Assembly: GCA_947258805.1 (NCBI GenBank)
Contig: CAMYJV010000044.1
Location: 1-14,716, forward strand
DNA: 14,716 nt
Reading direction: 5' to 3'
Source of the DNA: an uncultured Gammaproteobacteria bacterium
GTDB lineage: Bacteria > Pseudomonadota > Gammaproteobacteria > GCA-2729495
The position numbers were made by a program, and so were the translations under genes. Positions 7,179 through 13,630 of the stretch are shown here, one piece after another. Numbering within the stretch: position 1 is the first letter of the stretch; every line of letters begins with the position of its first letter. The notes beneath the pieces are model-generated. The model ran no database searches, was not told the origin of the DNA, and saw only the letters and a list, made by a program, of their open reading frames with translations.

Positions 7179-8600
7179 TCAGGCGGCTGATTTCTTGCCG
7201 GCCTTCGGCGCGACATAGTCGTCGAGGCGCAGCTCGTCGGCGCCCGGTGTTACCGGCCGCACCAGCTTGTCTACGTCTTCCAGGTCCATCGTCGCATCGA
7301 TGCCGATGCGCGCTGAGAGTTGCCCCTCTTTGGCCGCGCGTTCGAGTTCCCAGCTTTCGACATCGGGAATCACCATGAACTTGCGCGCATCCGCGGCCCG
7401 GTTCCAGATAGCCCACTGCACGTCGTCCATGCTGTGCACGTCGATATCGTCGTCCACCACGATAATTCGCTTCGCAATCTTGCTGACCGGGAAGATGTGC
7501 CCGCCGGCTTCCAGGGTCTTGTGAATGATCTGCTCCGGTTCAGCATCGCTGGTCTTGTCGATACTAATCACCACGTGGGCGAGGGTCCCGAGGCCGGGCT
7601 CCAGGTACACGTGGATCTGCTTGATATCCGGCAACACAGCGCGTACCGATGCCTCGATACTGCGCTGCACGCCGTACACGGCGATGCCACCCAGCGTGTT
7701 GTGCTCCGGGTGACGGCCCGCCATGATCGTATGGAACAGCGGGTCGCGCCGGTGGGTGATCGCAGTCACCATGGTCGCCGGCGCCGTCTCCGGACCATAC
7801 TGGCCGGCGAACTCGCCGAGGAGGTTCGTGACCCGTTCCGAGAAGTCCACCGTGCCTTCAATGATGAACTCGGCACTGGCGGGTACCAAAAGGTCATTGG
7901 TCTTGCACTTGACCAGCTCCACGGCCTGGCCTGCCAGCGCGCCCCCGACACCGAATTCGGGCACATTCGGGGGCAACTTGCACGCCGCGGCCACCACCAT
8001 TGCCGGATCCGCGCCGATGGCCAGGGCAATCGGCATCGGCCGCCCGGTTGCCTCCCAGGCGGCGTAGTGCCGGCGCAGATCGCTCATGCTGCTGGCGTTG
8101 ATCACGCAGCGGTTCTTGCCGATGATCAGCGTCCGGTACACGCCGATGTTGTAGATGCCGTTGTCCGGATCGCGGGTGATGCCAATGGCGGCGGTCATGA
8201 AGGGCCCGCTGTCCAGTTCGAAGAAAGTGGGGATCGGCAGAGTGCTCAAATCTACGTCGTCGCCGGTGATCACTATCTCCTGCGAGACCGCCTGCGCTGT
8301 TGTCACCGGGTCAATGGGAGCAGCCTTCGCTGCCTCCAACAGCGCGTCAAAGCGGGTGTCGTCGAAGGCCTCAGGGTCGGGCTGATCCAGCGCCAGCGCA
8401 AAGCGCGGCAGGGTATTCAGCAGGCCCCCCACGGCACGGTAGCTGGCGCCGCGCACCTTCTCGAACAGGAAGGCCTGCCGCGCCAGGTCGAGCGTTTGCA
8501 TCACGGCCGCCATCTCGAAACGAGGCTCAACCTCGCGTGAAACGCGGGCCAGTCCACCCCGCTGTTCAAGCAGTGCGACGAAAGAACGTAGGTCCTGCAC
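7179..8600 (-). CDS. UbiD-family prFMN-dependent decarboxylase
   Basis: A 473-residue protein of usual UbiD length. UbiD enzymes reversibly decarboxylate (or carboxylate) aromatic and unsaturated acids using prenylated FMN made by UbiX, which is not in this window. It opens with the typical QDLRSFVALLEQRGGLARV N-terminus. YNIGVYR around Arg156 and VPASAEFIIEGT with Glu244 and Glu248 correspond to the cofactor and active-site region. The HNTLGG block and the C-terminal IIVVDDDIDVHSMDDVQWAIWNRA segment are family signatures. The start is GTG 8600, supported by AGGAG eight bases upstream and by the family N-terminus; the frame stays open upstream to 8783, but that extension has no family similarity. 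The substrate is unknown. The neighbouring Rieske oxygenase and nitrilase-like protein suggest catabolism of a carboxylated aromatic or amide compound. Confidence 0.92.
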   Translation of the reverse strand: MQDLRSFVALLEQRGGLARVSREVEPRFEMAAVMQTLDLARQAFLFEKVRGASYRAVGGLLNTLPRFALALDQPDPEAFDDTRFDALLEAAKAAPIDPVTTAQAVSQEIVITGDDVDLSTLPIPTFFELDSGPFMTAAIGITRDPDNGIYNIGVYRTLIIGKNRCVINASSMSDLRRHYAAWEATGRPMPIALAIGADPAMVVAAACKLPPNVPEFGVGGALAGQAVELVKCKTNDLLVPASAEFIIEGTVDFSERVTNLLGEFAGQYGPETAPATMVTAITHRRDPLFHTIMAGRHPEHNTLGGIAVYGVQRSIEASVRAVLPDIKQIHVYLEPGLGTLAHVVISIDKTSDAEPEQIIHKTLEAGGHIFPVSKIAKRIIVVDDDIDVHSMDDVQWAIWNRAADARKFMVIPDVESWELERAAKEGQLSARIGIDATMDLEDVDKLVRPVTPGADELRLDDYVAPKAGKKSAA

Positions 8601-8608
8601 CTGGGTGA

Positions 8609-8613
8609 CTCCT
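8609..8613 (-). promoter_or_regulatory. Ribosome binding site deciding the UbiD GTG start
   Basis: AGGAG on the minus strand, eight bases before the GTG at 8600. It excludes the longer open frame (to 8783) and the ATG at 8648, whose translation does not resemble UbiD. Confidence 0.6.
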
Positions 8614-8768
8614 GCAATCAGACTGCCCGGTCGGGCGAGCGGCTGCATTGTATCTGCGCAGTGGTCAGGGACGCAGGCACGGTCCGAAGCTTGACCGCCC
8701 AAGGGGCAGGCGGGGTGGCGTAGAAGGGGTCTCTGCCGGACTAATTCTTTAATGAATGGGTAAAATAT

Positions 8769-8806
8769 TCTCATTAAAAACAATTTAATAGAATGTTTTC
8801 ATGAGA
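8769..8806. repeat. 38-base imperfect dyad, probable operator
   Basis: The core at 8777-8799 is a 23-base palindrome (AAAACAATTTA, central A, TAGAATGTTTT) with nine of eleven arm positions matching. It is flanked by a second perfect pair, TCTCAT (8769-8774) and ATGAGA (8801-8806), so that symmetry extends across 38 bases with a one-base offset. This size and its place between divergent genes fit a binding site for a dimeric regulator. No regulator gene is visible nearby. Confidence 0.5.
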
Positions 8807-8934
8807 GTTATTCTAGACTTGAATCAGGGCCACTCATAGCTTGTGTGATCCTGTATCAGCGGCTGTTTCCCGTTAGGCAAGCAGCACCGGTTCGGGGCAT
8901 GATCGCCGTTGCACGAAGTGACCCAGCAACGAGC

Positions 8935-8940
8935 GGGAGG
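8935..8940 (+). promoter_or_regulatory. Ribosome binding site of a TTG-started gene
   Basis: GGGAGG five bases before the TTG at 8946. The next in-frame ATG is about 49 codons in, inside the membrane domain, so this site supports the TTG start. Confidence 0.6.
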
Positions 8941-8945
8941 CGGTC

Positions 8946-9557
8946 TTGAGTAACGCGGCAGAAGCAACCCTGGCAGAGGCGGGTACGGACGCAGATCCGC
9001 AACGGTATTTCTGGTACGGGGTGTGGGCAGTCCTGTTGGGGGTGTCCTTCCTGCCTTTGCTCGGCAGTCCGTTTCGGCTGCCACAGGTCATGAACTACAC
9101 GGCCCTGCTCGTGATTCACGAATTCGCCGCTTTCCTGTTCTTTGGCCACACGTTTTTCAGCAACATCTGGGCAATGAAACTCCGGTTGACGGAGCCGGAA
9201 GAGACGGGTGTTCGCGCCCGGTCTTTCCTGCGCATCCTCGCCATGAGCATCACCGGGCCGACCTCTTTCATTATCCCCGTCACCGGTCTGATGGTGGTGG
9301 AGTCCTTCGGTGGCCTGGAAGCTGCCCCCTGGGCCTGGGACGCGTACTTCGCCTTCTGGATCATGCTTGGTATCAGCATCATTCCCGACGTGATTCGCTA
9401 TGCGCGCAACCGCAATGCCGGCCAGGTGCGCCACGGCATGAAGAGCGGCGGGATCCGCGGCATGCTGGCCTTGGTGCTGACCCTGTACATCATGGTCTGC
9501 ATGGTGGCGAAGGTGTCGATTTTTGCCGGACCTCTAGGCGGTCTGCTCATCAGATGA
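8946..9557 (+). CDS. Integral membrane protein, DUF2269-like
   Basis: A 203-residue protein with about five membrane helices (near residues 22-40, 52-75, 97-118, 131-150 and 172-192). It starts at TTG with a strong ribosome binding site. Histidines at 58 (VIHEF) and 68 (FGHTF), and a TGPTSFIIPVTGLMV stretch in the third helix, resemble the predicted membrane protein family DUF2269, which is distantly similar to CopD-like or cytochrome b-type four-helix proteins. No function is established; heme or metal binding through the helix histidines is a guess. Its stop overlaps the lipoprotein start (ATGA), so the two are coupled and may form a membrane complex. Confidence 0.7.
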   Translation: MSNAAEATLAEAGTDADPQRYFWYGVWAVLLGVSFLPLLGSPFRLPQVMNYTALLVIHEFAAFLFFGHTFFSNIWAMKLRLTEPEETGVRARSFLRILAMSITGPTSFIIPVTGLMVVESFGGLEAAPWAWDAYFAFWIMLGISIIPDVIRYARNRNAGQVRHGMKSGGIRGMLALVLTLYIMVCMVAKVSIFAGPLGGLLIR

Positions 9558-10042
9558 CGCCCGGCCCGCTGGCAGCCCGGCTGATCTTGTTGCTGCTGGT
9601 TGCCATGGCAGCCGGGTGTGCGGGGGACGACGATCCTGCAACGGCTAATGAGCAGCTGGTGGCTCGCTACTACGAAGAAGTCTTTAACGACCGCAACCTC
9701 GAGTTCCTGAACGAGGCGCTGCGGAATGACGTGGTGGGTCACGGCCCGGGGATGGATGACCGGGTGGAAGGTATTGCCCAGGTGGCGGCCTTTTCTGCCT
9801 ACGTTTACGAGATCTACGATGATTATCGCCTGACGGTAGACCAGCTCTTCGGACGCGGCGACTTTGTGCAAGTAAGGGCAACCGTCACCGCCGTGCACCG
9901 GCCCACCGGTCGCCCGGTGCGCTTCTTCGGGCTGTCTGTCTACCGGCTGGAAGGCGGCCAAATCGCGGAATACTGGCGTGCCTATGACCGGCTGGATCTC
10001 TATGAGCGTCAGCTCGGCGGGTGGCGCCCGGACGGCTCCTGA
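9554..10042 (+). CDS. SnoaL/NTF2-like lipoprotein
   Basis: A 162-residue protein beginning with a lipoprotein signal: MTPGPLAAR, a leucine-rich core, then AAGC with Cys22 as the lipidated residue; Ala at +2 predicts outer-membrane sorting. The mature part (ANEQLVARYYEEVFNDRNLEFLNEAL and, near the C-terminus, GGQIAEYWRAYDRLDLYEQ-like) has the alpha+beta barrel pattern of the SnoaL polyketide-cyclase/NTF2-like superfamily, which includes isomerases, cyclases and many non-enzymatic binding proteins. A periplasm-facing SnoaL-like lipoprotein would more likely bind a small ligand, but that is inference. It is coupled by ATGA overlap to the upstream membrane protein and converges on the SDR gene with a gap of only four bases. 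Confidence 0.82.
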   Translation: MTPGPLAARLILLLLVAMAAGCAGDDDPATANEQLVARYYEEVFNDRNLEFLNEALRNDVVGHGPGMDDRVEGIAQVAAFSAYVYEIYDDYRLTVDQLFGRGDFVQVRATVTAVHRPTGRPVRFFGLSVYRLEGGQIAEYWRAYDRLDLYERQLGGWRPDGS

Positions 10043-10046
10043 CCAC

Positions 10047-10760
10047 CTACCAGGCCACGGTCTCGCCGTTGTATCGCCGGAACGTGCCACTGTGTTCCGG
10101 CTGCAGATCGGCAATCAGCTGGCGCAGGCCGGTCACGCTGTCTTCCGGCTTCACGTCTGCGGTGCCGAAATCCATGCGGGTTTGCACGTAGCCGGGACAA
10201 AAGAGGGCAACGATGATGCCCCGGTCGCGCAGCACGCCCGCCAGCAGTCGCATGCCCTTGTTCAGGGCCGCCTTGCTGGAGGCATAGGCAAAGGCGGGCG
10301 TGTCGCGTTCCACCAGCGAACCCACGGTGCTCGACAGGGAGACGATCTTTTTCTGCTCGCTGGCCGCGACGGCATCGACGAAGGCTTCCGCCATCTTCAT
10401 CGGTCCCAGCGTGTTCGTGCGCAGCACCTGCTGCCACAGGTCATAGTCCAGCGTGCCGAAGTGCTGGCGTCCGATATGCTGCGGAATGGGCACCGGGCCG
10501 ATCATGCCGGCGTTGTTCAGCAGCACGTCGATGGTCTGGCCCCGATAGCGGTGGGCGACGGCGTCTACCTGGTCGTGATCCGTAACGTCGAGGCCTTCGA
10601 CAATCAGTTCGCCGTCGCCGGTTAGCGCTTCCAGGCCGCCGGCGTTGGCAGGGTCGCGCACGGTGGCGATCACCCGCCAGCCGTCAGCCAGGTACTGCCG
10701 CGCGAACTCCAGCCCGATGCCGCGATTCGCACCGGTGACCAGCACCGTGGGCCGGCTCAC
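10047..10760 (-). CDS. Classical short-chain dehydrogenase/reductase
   Basis: A 237-residue SDR with all core motifs: TGANRGIG at 9-16 (nucleotide-binding glycine motif), NNAG at 82-85, a serine at 143/144 (SLSS), and the Tyr159-x3-Lys163 catalytic pair (YASSK). The Arg13 next to the glycine motif is often seen in NADP-preferring members, but that does not prove it. The C-terminal end (SGTFRRYNGETVAW) resembles C-factor/CsgA-like SDRs. Substrate unknown. The GTG start overlaps the TGA of the upstream epimerase-like gene (GTGA), so it is the last gene of a three-gene minus-strand operon. Confidence 0.92.
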   Translation of the reverse strand: MSRPTVLVTGANRGIGLEFARQYLADGWRVIATVRDPANAGGLEALTGDGELIVEGLDVTDHDQVDAVAHRYRGQTIDVLLNNAGMIGPVPIPQHIGRQHFGTLDYDLWQQVLRTNTLGPMKMAEAFVDAVAASEQKKIVSLSSTVGSLVERDTPAFAYASSKAALNKGMRLLAGVLRDRGIIVALFCPGYVQTRMDFGTADVKPEDSVTGLRQLIADLQPEHSGTFRRYNGETVAW

Positions 10761-11620
10761 GCGAGCAGGTCCTCTGCCTCACGCTCGCTCAGCGGATCCG
10801 CCAGCGTGAACCCCGCTGCCTTGATTTTCCCGTTGCTCACCTTGCGCGGGCCCTTGCTGAGGCCCAGCCAGGTGATGGGCGCCAGGCCTGCCTGCTCGCC
10901 CACCTTGCCGAAGAACTCGGCCTTGGAATCCCGGACGTCGTTGAACAGGTTGTAGAGACCGTCGAGGCGGTTCTCAATCGCGAATTGCAGCCCCCGGACC
11001 ACGTCGTCACGATGCACGATCATCGCGTCCGATTCGCCGTCAAACGGGATCTGCTGACCGGCAATCCGGGCGACTTCCAGCGCATGCAGCCGGCCGGGCC
11101 CGTAGATGGTCCCCGTGCGGTAGTTGCACACGTGCAGGCGCTCGGTAGCCGCCTTTGCCAGCAGTTTTTCGGTGTCGATATAGACCTGAGCGAAGGGTGA
11201 TGTCGCGTTCGGCGGGGTGGCTTCGTCCACGTGATCGGCACCGCCGGCATCGCCGTAGGCGTTCAGGGAGCTGCAGAAGACGATCTGCTGCAAACCGGGC
11301 GCCGCATCCAGGCTGGCCAGCAGGGATTCTGCAGTACCCACGTACGAGTCACGGTACAGCTCCGGGTCCATATACGGCTTGCCGTCTTTCTCCGTGAGGC
11401 CTCCGGCCATGGTCAGCAGGACCACATCCTGGCCGGCGATCAGCTCCCGCATTTTGTCGCGATCGCTGCCCTTCATCACAACTACCCGGTCGGCGACACC
11501 CGCCAGTTCCGCCTCGCGTTCCGGCCGGGTGGTCGTCACGCTGATTTCATGTCCCTGGCTGCGCAGGAGACGGGCTGCCGCAAGCCCCGTGTAGGCGGCT
11601 CCAACGATGGCGATTTTCAT
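10757..11620 (-). CDS. Extended SDR / NAD(P)-dependent epimerase-like protein
   Basis: A 287-residue Rossmann-fold protein starting MKIAIVGAAYTGLAAARLL, then CSSLNAYG (Ser117/118), TGTIYGPGR and a substrate-lobe HRDDVVRGL block typical of the NAD-dependent epimerase/dehydratase family. Two deviations stand out. The nucleotide-binding loop is GAAYTG rather than GxxGxxG. The active-site Tyr147 is five rather than four residues before Lys152 (YIDTEK). It may therefore act on an unusual substrate or have weak catalysis. The ATG at 11620 has an AGG eight bases upstream in a strikingly AT-rich leader. It lies 33 bases after the bilin-reductase-like gene and overlaps the SDR gene, forming one operon. 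Confidence 0.85.
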   Translation of the reverse strand: MKIAIVGAAYTGLAAARLLRSQGHEISVTTTRPEREAELAGVADRVVVMKGSDRDKMRELIAGQDVVLLTMAGGLTEKDGKPYMDPELYRDSYVGTAESLLASLDAAPGLQQIVFCSSLNAYGDAGGADHVDEATPPNATSPFAQVYIDTEKLLAKAATERLHVCNYRTGTIYGPGRLHALEVARIAGQQIPFDGESDAMIVHRDDVVRGLQFAIENRLDGLYNLFNDVRDSKAEFFGKVGEQAGLAPITWLGLSKGPRKVSNGKIKAAGFTLADPLSEREAEDLLA

Positions 11621-11653
11621 TATAAAAACCTATATAAAACAAGTACTCGAAAG

Positions 11654-12409
11654 TTATATATCACTTAGATTGTTCATCAGGACCCGGCGCATTTCCTGGC
11701 CCTGATCGGTGCCGACCAGGCGGTAAACGCCTTTCCAGGCCCGCGGGTCGAGGCGCTCGCTGAAAAAGCCTTCCAGGTGGCGCCGGTTGCGCTCACGCAT
11801 CTCCGCCGGCTTCGGGGGCGGGTAGTCGAGGGTGTTCACCAGGTCGAGCCAATGGTCCAGGTAGACATGAATCTGTTCACCGACCCGCTCGAGTTCCGCG
11901 CGATCGGTAGGCCGGCCCGCGCCGATGCTCCACGGTGACAGGTAAGCGGCAATGGCCGGGTTTGCGGGGGCACTGGCGCAGGCATTGTCGGCGTTCTGCG
12001 TGGCCCGCCAGTAGGCCTTGGTAATCGGGCCGAACACCGCTTCGATGTATGCCGGGTGGTCGATGGGATCCAGGCGCGGCAATAAGTCGGCGTTGTAGAC
12101 GCAGCGATCCTCGCCAAACTGAACCACCTGGCCGTGAAAGTGCGGCATCACGCTGGTGGCGGTGCCGAACAGGAAGAACAGCTGGGTGTCGGCCGGGTCG
12201 CCTGCCAGCCGGATGTGGACCATGCGGTCCACGCACCCGCCGCCGGCCCACAAGCGCAGGAAACCGGCAGGTTGCCCGGGGTTGTCGGCAATCGTCAAAG
12301 GCAACAGCGGCGAGCCGCCCGCGCCGGTGCGTTCCTCGAACCGCAGCCGCGCCGTGCAGCGCGACACGAGGCCATTGACGAAGCTGAAACCAAAGTCACT
12401 GGTAGTCAT
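11654..12409 (-). CDS. Protein resembling ferredoxin-dependent bilin reductases (PcyA/RCCR superfamily)
   Basis: A 251-residue protein that I align by eye with phycocyanobilin:ferredoxin oxidoreductase from memory. Residues 73-120 (ADTQLFFLFGTATSVMPHFHG, then VYNADLLPRLDP) match the central strand region, with Asp108 in the position of the catalytic aspartate segment. Residues 156-167 (YLSPWSIGAGRP) match the SPYCLFIRP-like strand. The C-terminal RNRRHLEGFFSERLDPRAW segment and its LMNNLSD ending match the last helices. Length also fits (about 240-250). Such enzymes reduce biliverdin-type linear tetrapyrroles or chlorophyll catabolites with ferredoxin and have no other cofactor. The family call is tentative and function unproven. 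There is no clear ribosome binding site. It is first in an operon with an epimerase and an SDR, and divergent (77 bases) from the riboflavin-kinase/HAD gene. Confidence 0.5.
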   Translation of the reverse strand: MTTSDFGFSFVNGLVSRCTARLRFEERTGAGGSPLLPLTIADNPGQPAGFLRLWAGGGCVDRMVHIRLAGDPADTQLFFLFGTATSVMPHFHGQVVQFGEDRCVYNADLLPRLDPIDHPAYIEAVFGPITKAYWRATQNADNACASAPANPAIAAYLSPWSIGAGRPTDRAELERVGEQIHVYLDHWLDLVNTLDYPPPKPAEMRERNRRHLEGFFSERLDPRAWKGVYRLVGTDQGQEMRRVLMNNLSDI

Positions 12410-12486
12410 GGCTGGTGAGCATACGGATGGGCGTTCCGCGCAGTGCCGATTGCGGTTGCCCGTGTTCGCTAGGCAGAATCGACGGC

Positions 12487-13536
12487 ATGGAAGACTGGCA
12501 ATTCAGCGGCCGGGTGACGGCGGGCGTAGGTCAGGGCAGCGGCTTTACCTCTCTCGACTGGGTTCGCGATGCGTTGATGGCTGCGGTCGGCATCGAGCCG
12601 TTCCCCGGTACGCTGAACCTGCGGCTGGAGTCGGACAGCGCGCTGGAGGCCTGGACGAAGCTCCAAGCGTCGCCGGGTATCCGGATTCCCGGCCAACGGG
12701 GCGCCTGTGATGCGCGCTGTTATCCCGTGCGGGTGGCTGAGCGCGTGCCCGCGGCAATAGTCCTGCCGGAAGTTGCCGGCTATCCGCCGGCGCAGGTAGA
12801 ACTGGTGGCCGCACTACCCATGCGCCAACACCTGGACCTGAGCGAAGCTGACGAAGTTCTGGTCCAGGCCAGTCCGCGCGGCCTCGTGACAGCGGCCATC
12901 TTCGACGTGGACGGCACGCTGATCAACAGCGTGGACGCGTACCACATCGCCGCTGGCCGGGCGGCAGCGCCGCTGGGTTACACCGTCACTCACGACATGG
13001 TGCGCCAGGCCCTGAACTCGCAACAACCGTTCTGGAATGTGGTCATTGAGAATCCGGCGGAACGGACCGCCGACACGATCGCGAATCTGCGCCGGGACAC
13101 CATGCGGCACTGGGGGGACGTGCTCGACGAGCATGTATCGGTGTTTCCCGGGCTGCGGGCGACGCTGGAGGGACTGCAGGCCGGCGGCCTGAGATTGGCC
13201 ATCTACACCGGGTCGCGCGGGGAGTCCTTCGGGCCCCTCGAGCGTTCCGGGCTGCTCGAATTCTTCGAGATCGTGTTGACCGCTGACGACGTGGAGGAGG
13301 CGAAGCCGCACCCGGAAGGCGTGCTCAGGTGCCTGGAAGTTCTGGGCGTTGCCCCGGCCGAGGCGGCCTATATCGGTGACTCGGTGCCGGATATGGGTGC
13401 CAGCCATGCGGCCGGCGCGCGCGCCGTTGGCGTGCTGACCGGTGCAGCGGACTCGGCCGCCCTGTCGGCAGCCGGTGCGCACGATCTGGCAGCTGATCAT
13501 GCAGCCCTGTTGAGGATACTGCTGCCACAACGCTAA
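12487..13536 (+). CDS. Fusion of CTP-dependent riboflavin kinase-like domain (DUF120) and HAD phosphatase
   Basis: A 349-residue two-domain protein. Residues 5-128 match the archaeal riboflavin kinase family (RibK, DUF120/PF01982): FSGRVTAGVGQG glycine-rich opening, PFPGTLNLRL with the PGTLN signature (40-44) whose Thr and Asn hold Mg2+ in the archaeal enzyme, CYPVRV, a LPEVAGYPPAQVELVA segment and an LDLSEADEV end. Residues 134-345 are a HAD hydrolase with every motif: DVDGT (nucleophile Asp140, acid Asp142), TGS (241-243), Lys273 in AKPHPEG, and GDSVPD (297-302), with a helical cap as in phosphoglycolate phosphatase-like enzymes. The archaeal kinase makes FMN from riboflavin with CTP. The HAD part could dephosphorylate FMN or a related phosphate. 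ATG 12487 is chosen because the domain begins right after it; a GTG at 12415 would add 24 unstructured residues. No strong ribosome binding site precedes either start. Confidence 0.85.
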   Translation: MEDWQFSGRVTAGVGQGSGFTSLDWVRDALMAAVGIEPFPGTLNLRLESDSALEAWTKLQASPGIRIPGQRGACDARCYPVRVAERVPAAIVLPEVAGYPPAQVELVAALPMRQHLDLSEADEVLVQASPRGLVTAAIFDVDGTLINSVDAYHIAAGRAAAPLGYTVTHDMVRQALNSQQPFWNVVIENPAERTADTIANLRRDTMRHWGDVLDEHVSVFPGLRATLEGLQAGGLRLAIYTGSRGESFGPLERSGLLEFFEIVLTADDVEEAKPHPEGVLRCLEVLGVAPAEAAYIGDSVPDMGASHAAGARAVGVLTGAADSAALSAAGAHDLAADHAALLRILLPQR

Positions 13537-13630
13537 CGCGTAGCGCCGGTCCCCCGTCGCACCAGGCCTCCCGCAGCGTGACAACTGGAGTATGCTGATA
13601 GCAGGCTAATGCTCGCATTGGCGGGGAATC

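Larger units (their letters stand above)
8601..8945. promoter_or_regulatory. 345-base divergent regulatory region with an AT-rich core
   Basis: It lies between the divergently transcribed UbiD operon and the membrane-protein/lipoprotein pair. No credible gene is present. Bases of about 8740-8825 are sharply AT-rich compared with the GC-rich surroundings and contain the large dyad at 8769-8806. Several -10-like hexamers occur (TAAAAT near 8761, TAGAAT near 8789, and others on the minus strand), but I found no convincing -35 partner, so individual promoters are not called. The position suggests that both transcripts start here. Confidence 0.5.

Noticed and set aside
7320..8540. Plus-strand open frame (406 codons) opposite the UbiD gene
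   Set aside because: Antisense shadow rich in His, Arg and Gln; the minus strand has clear UbiD signatures.
8601..8783. N-terminal extension of the UbiD gene
   Set aside because: The frame is open to 8783, but the extra residues do not resemble UbiD, and AGGAG supports the GTG at 8600. It would also run into the AT-rich regulatory dyad.
12450..12479. Promoter TTGCGG-18-CAGAAT before the DUF120-HAD gene
   Set aside because: The -10 box would lie only seven bases before the ATG, leaving almost no leader, and both boxes are weak.
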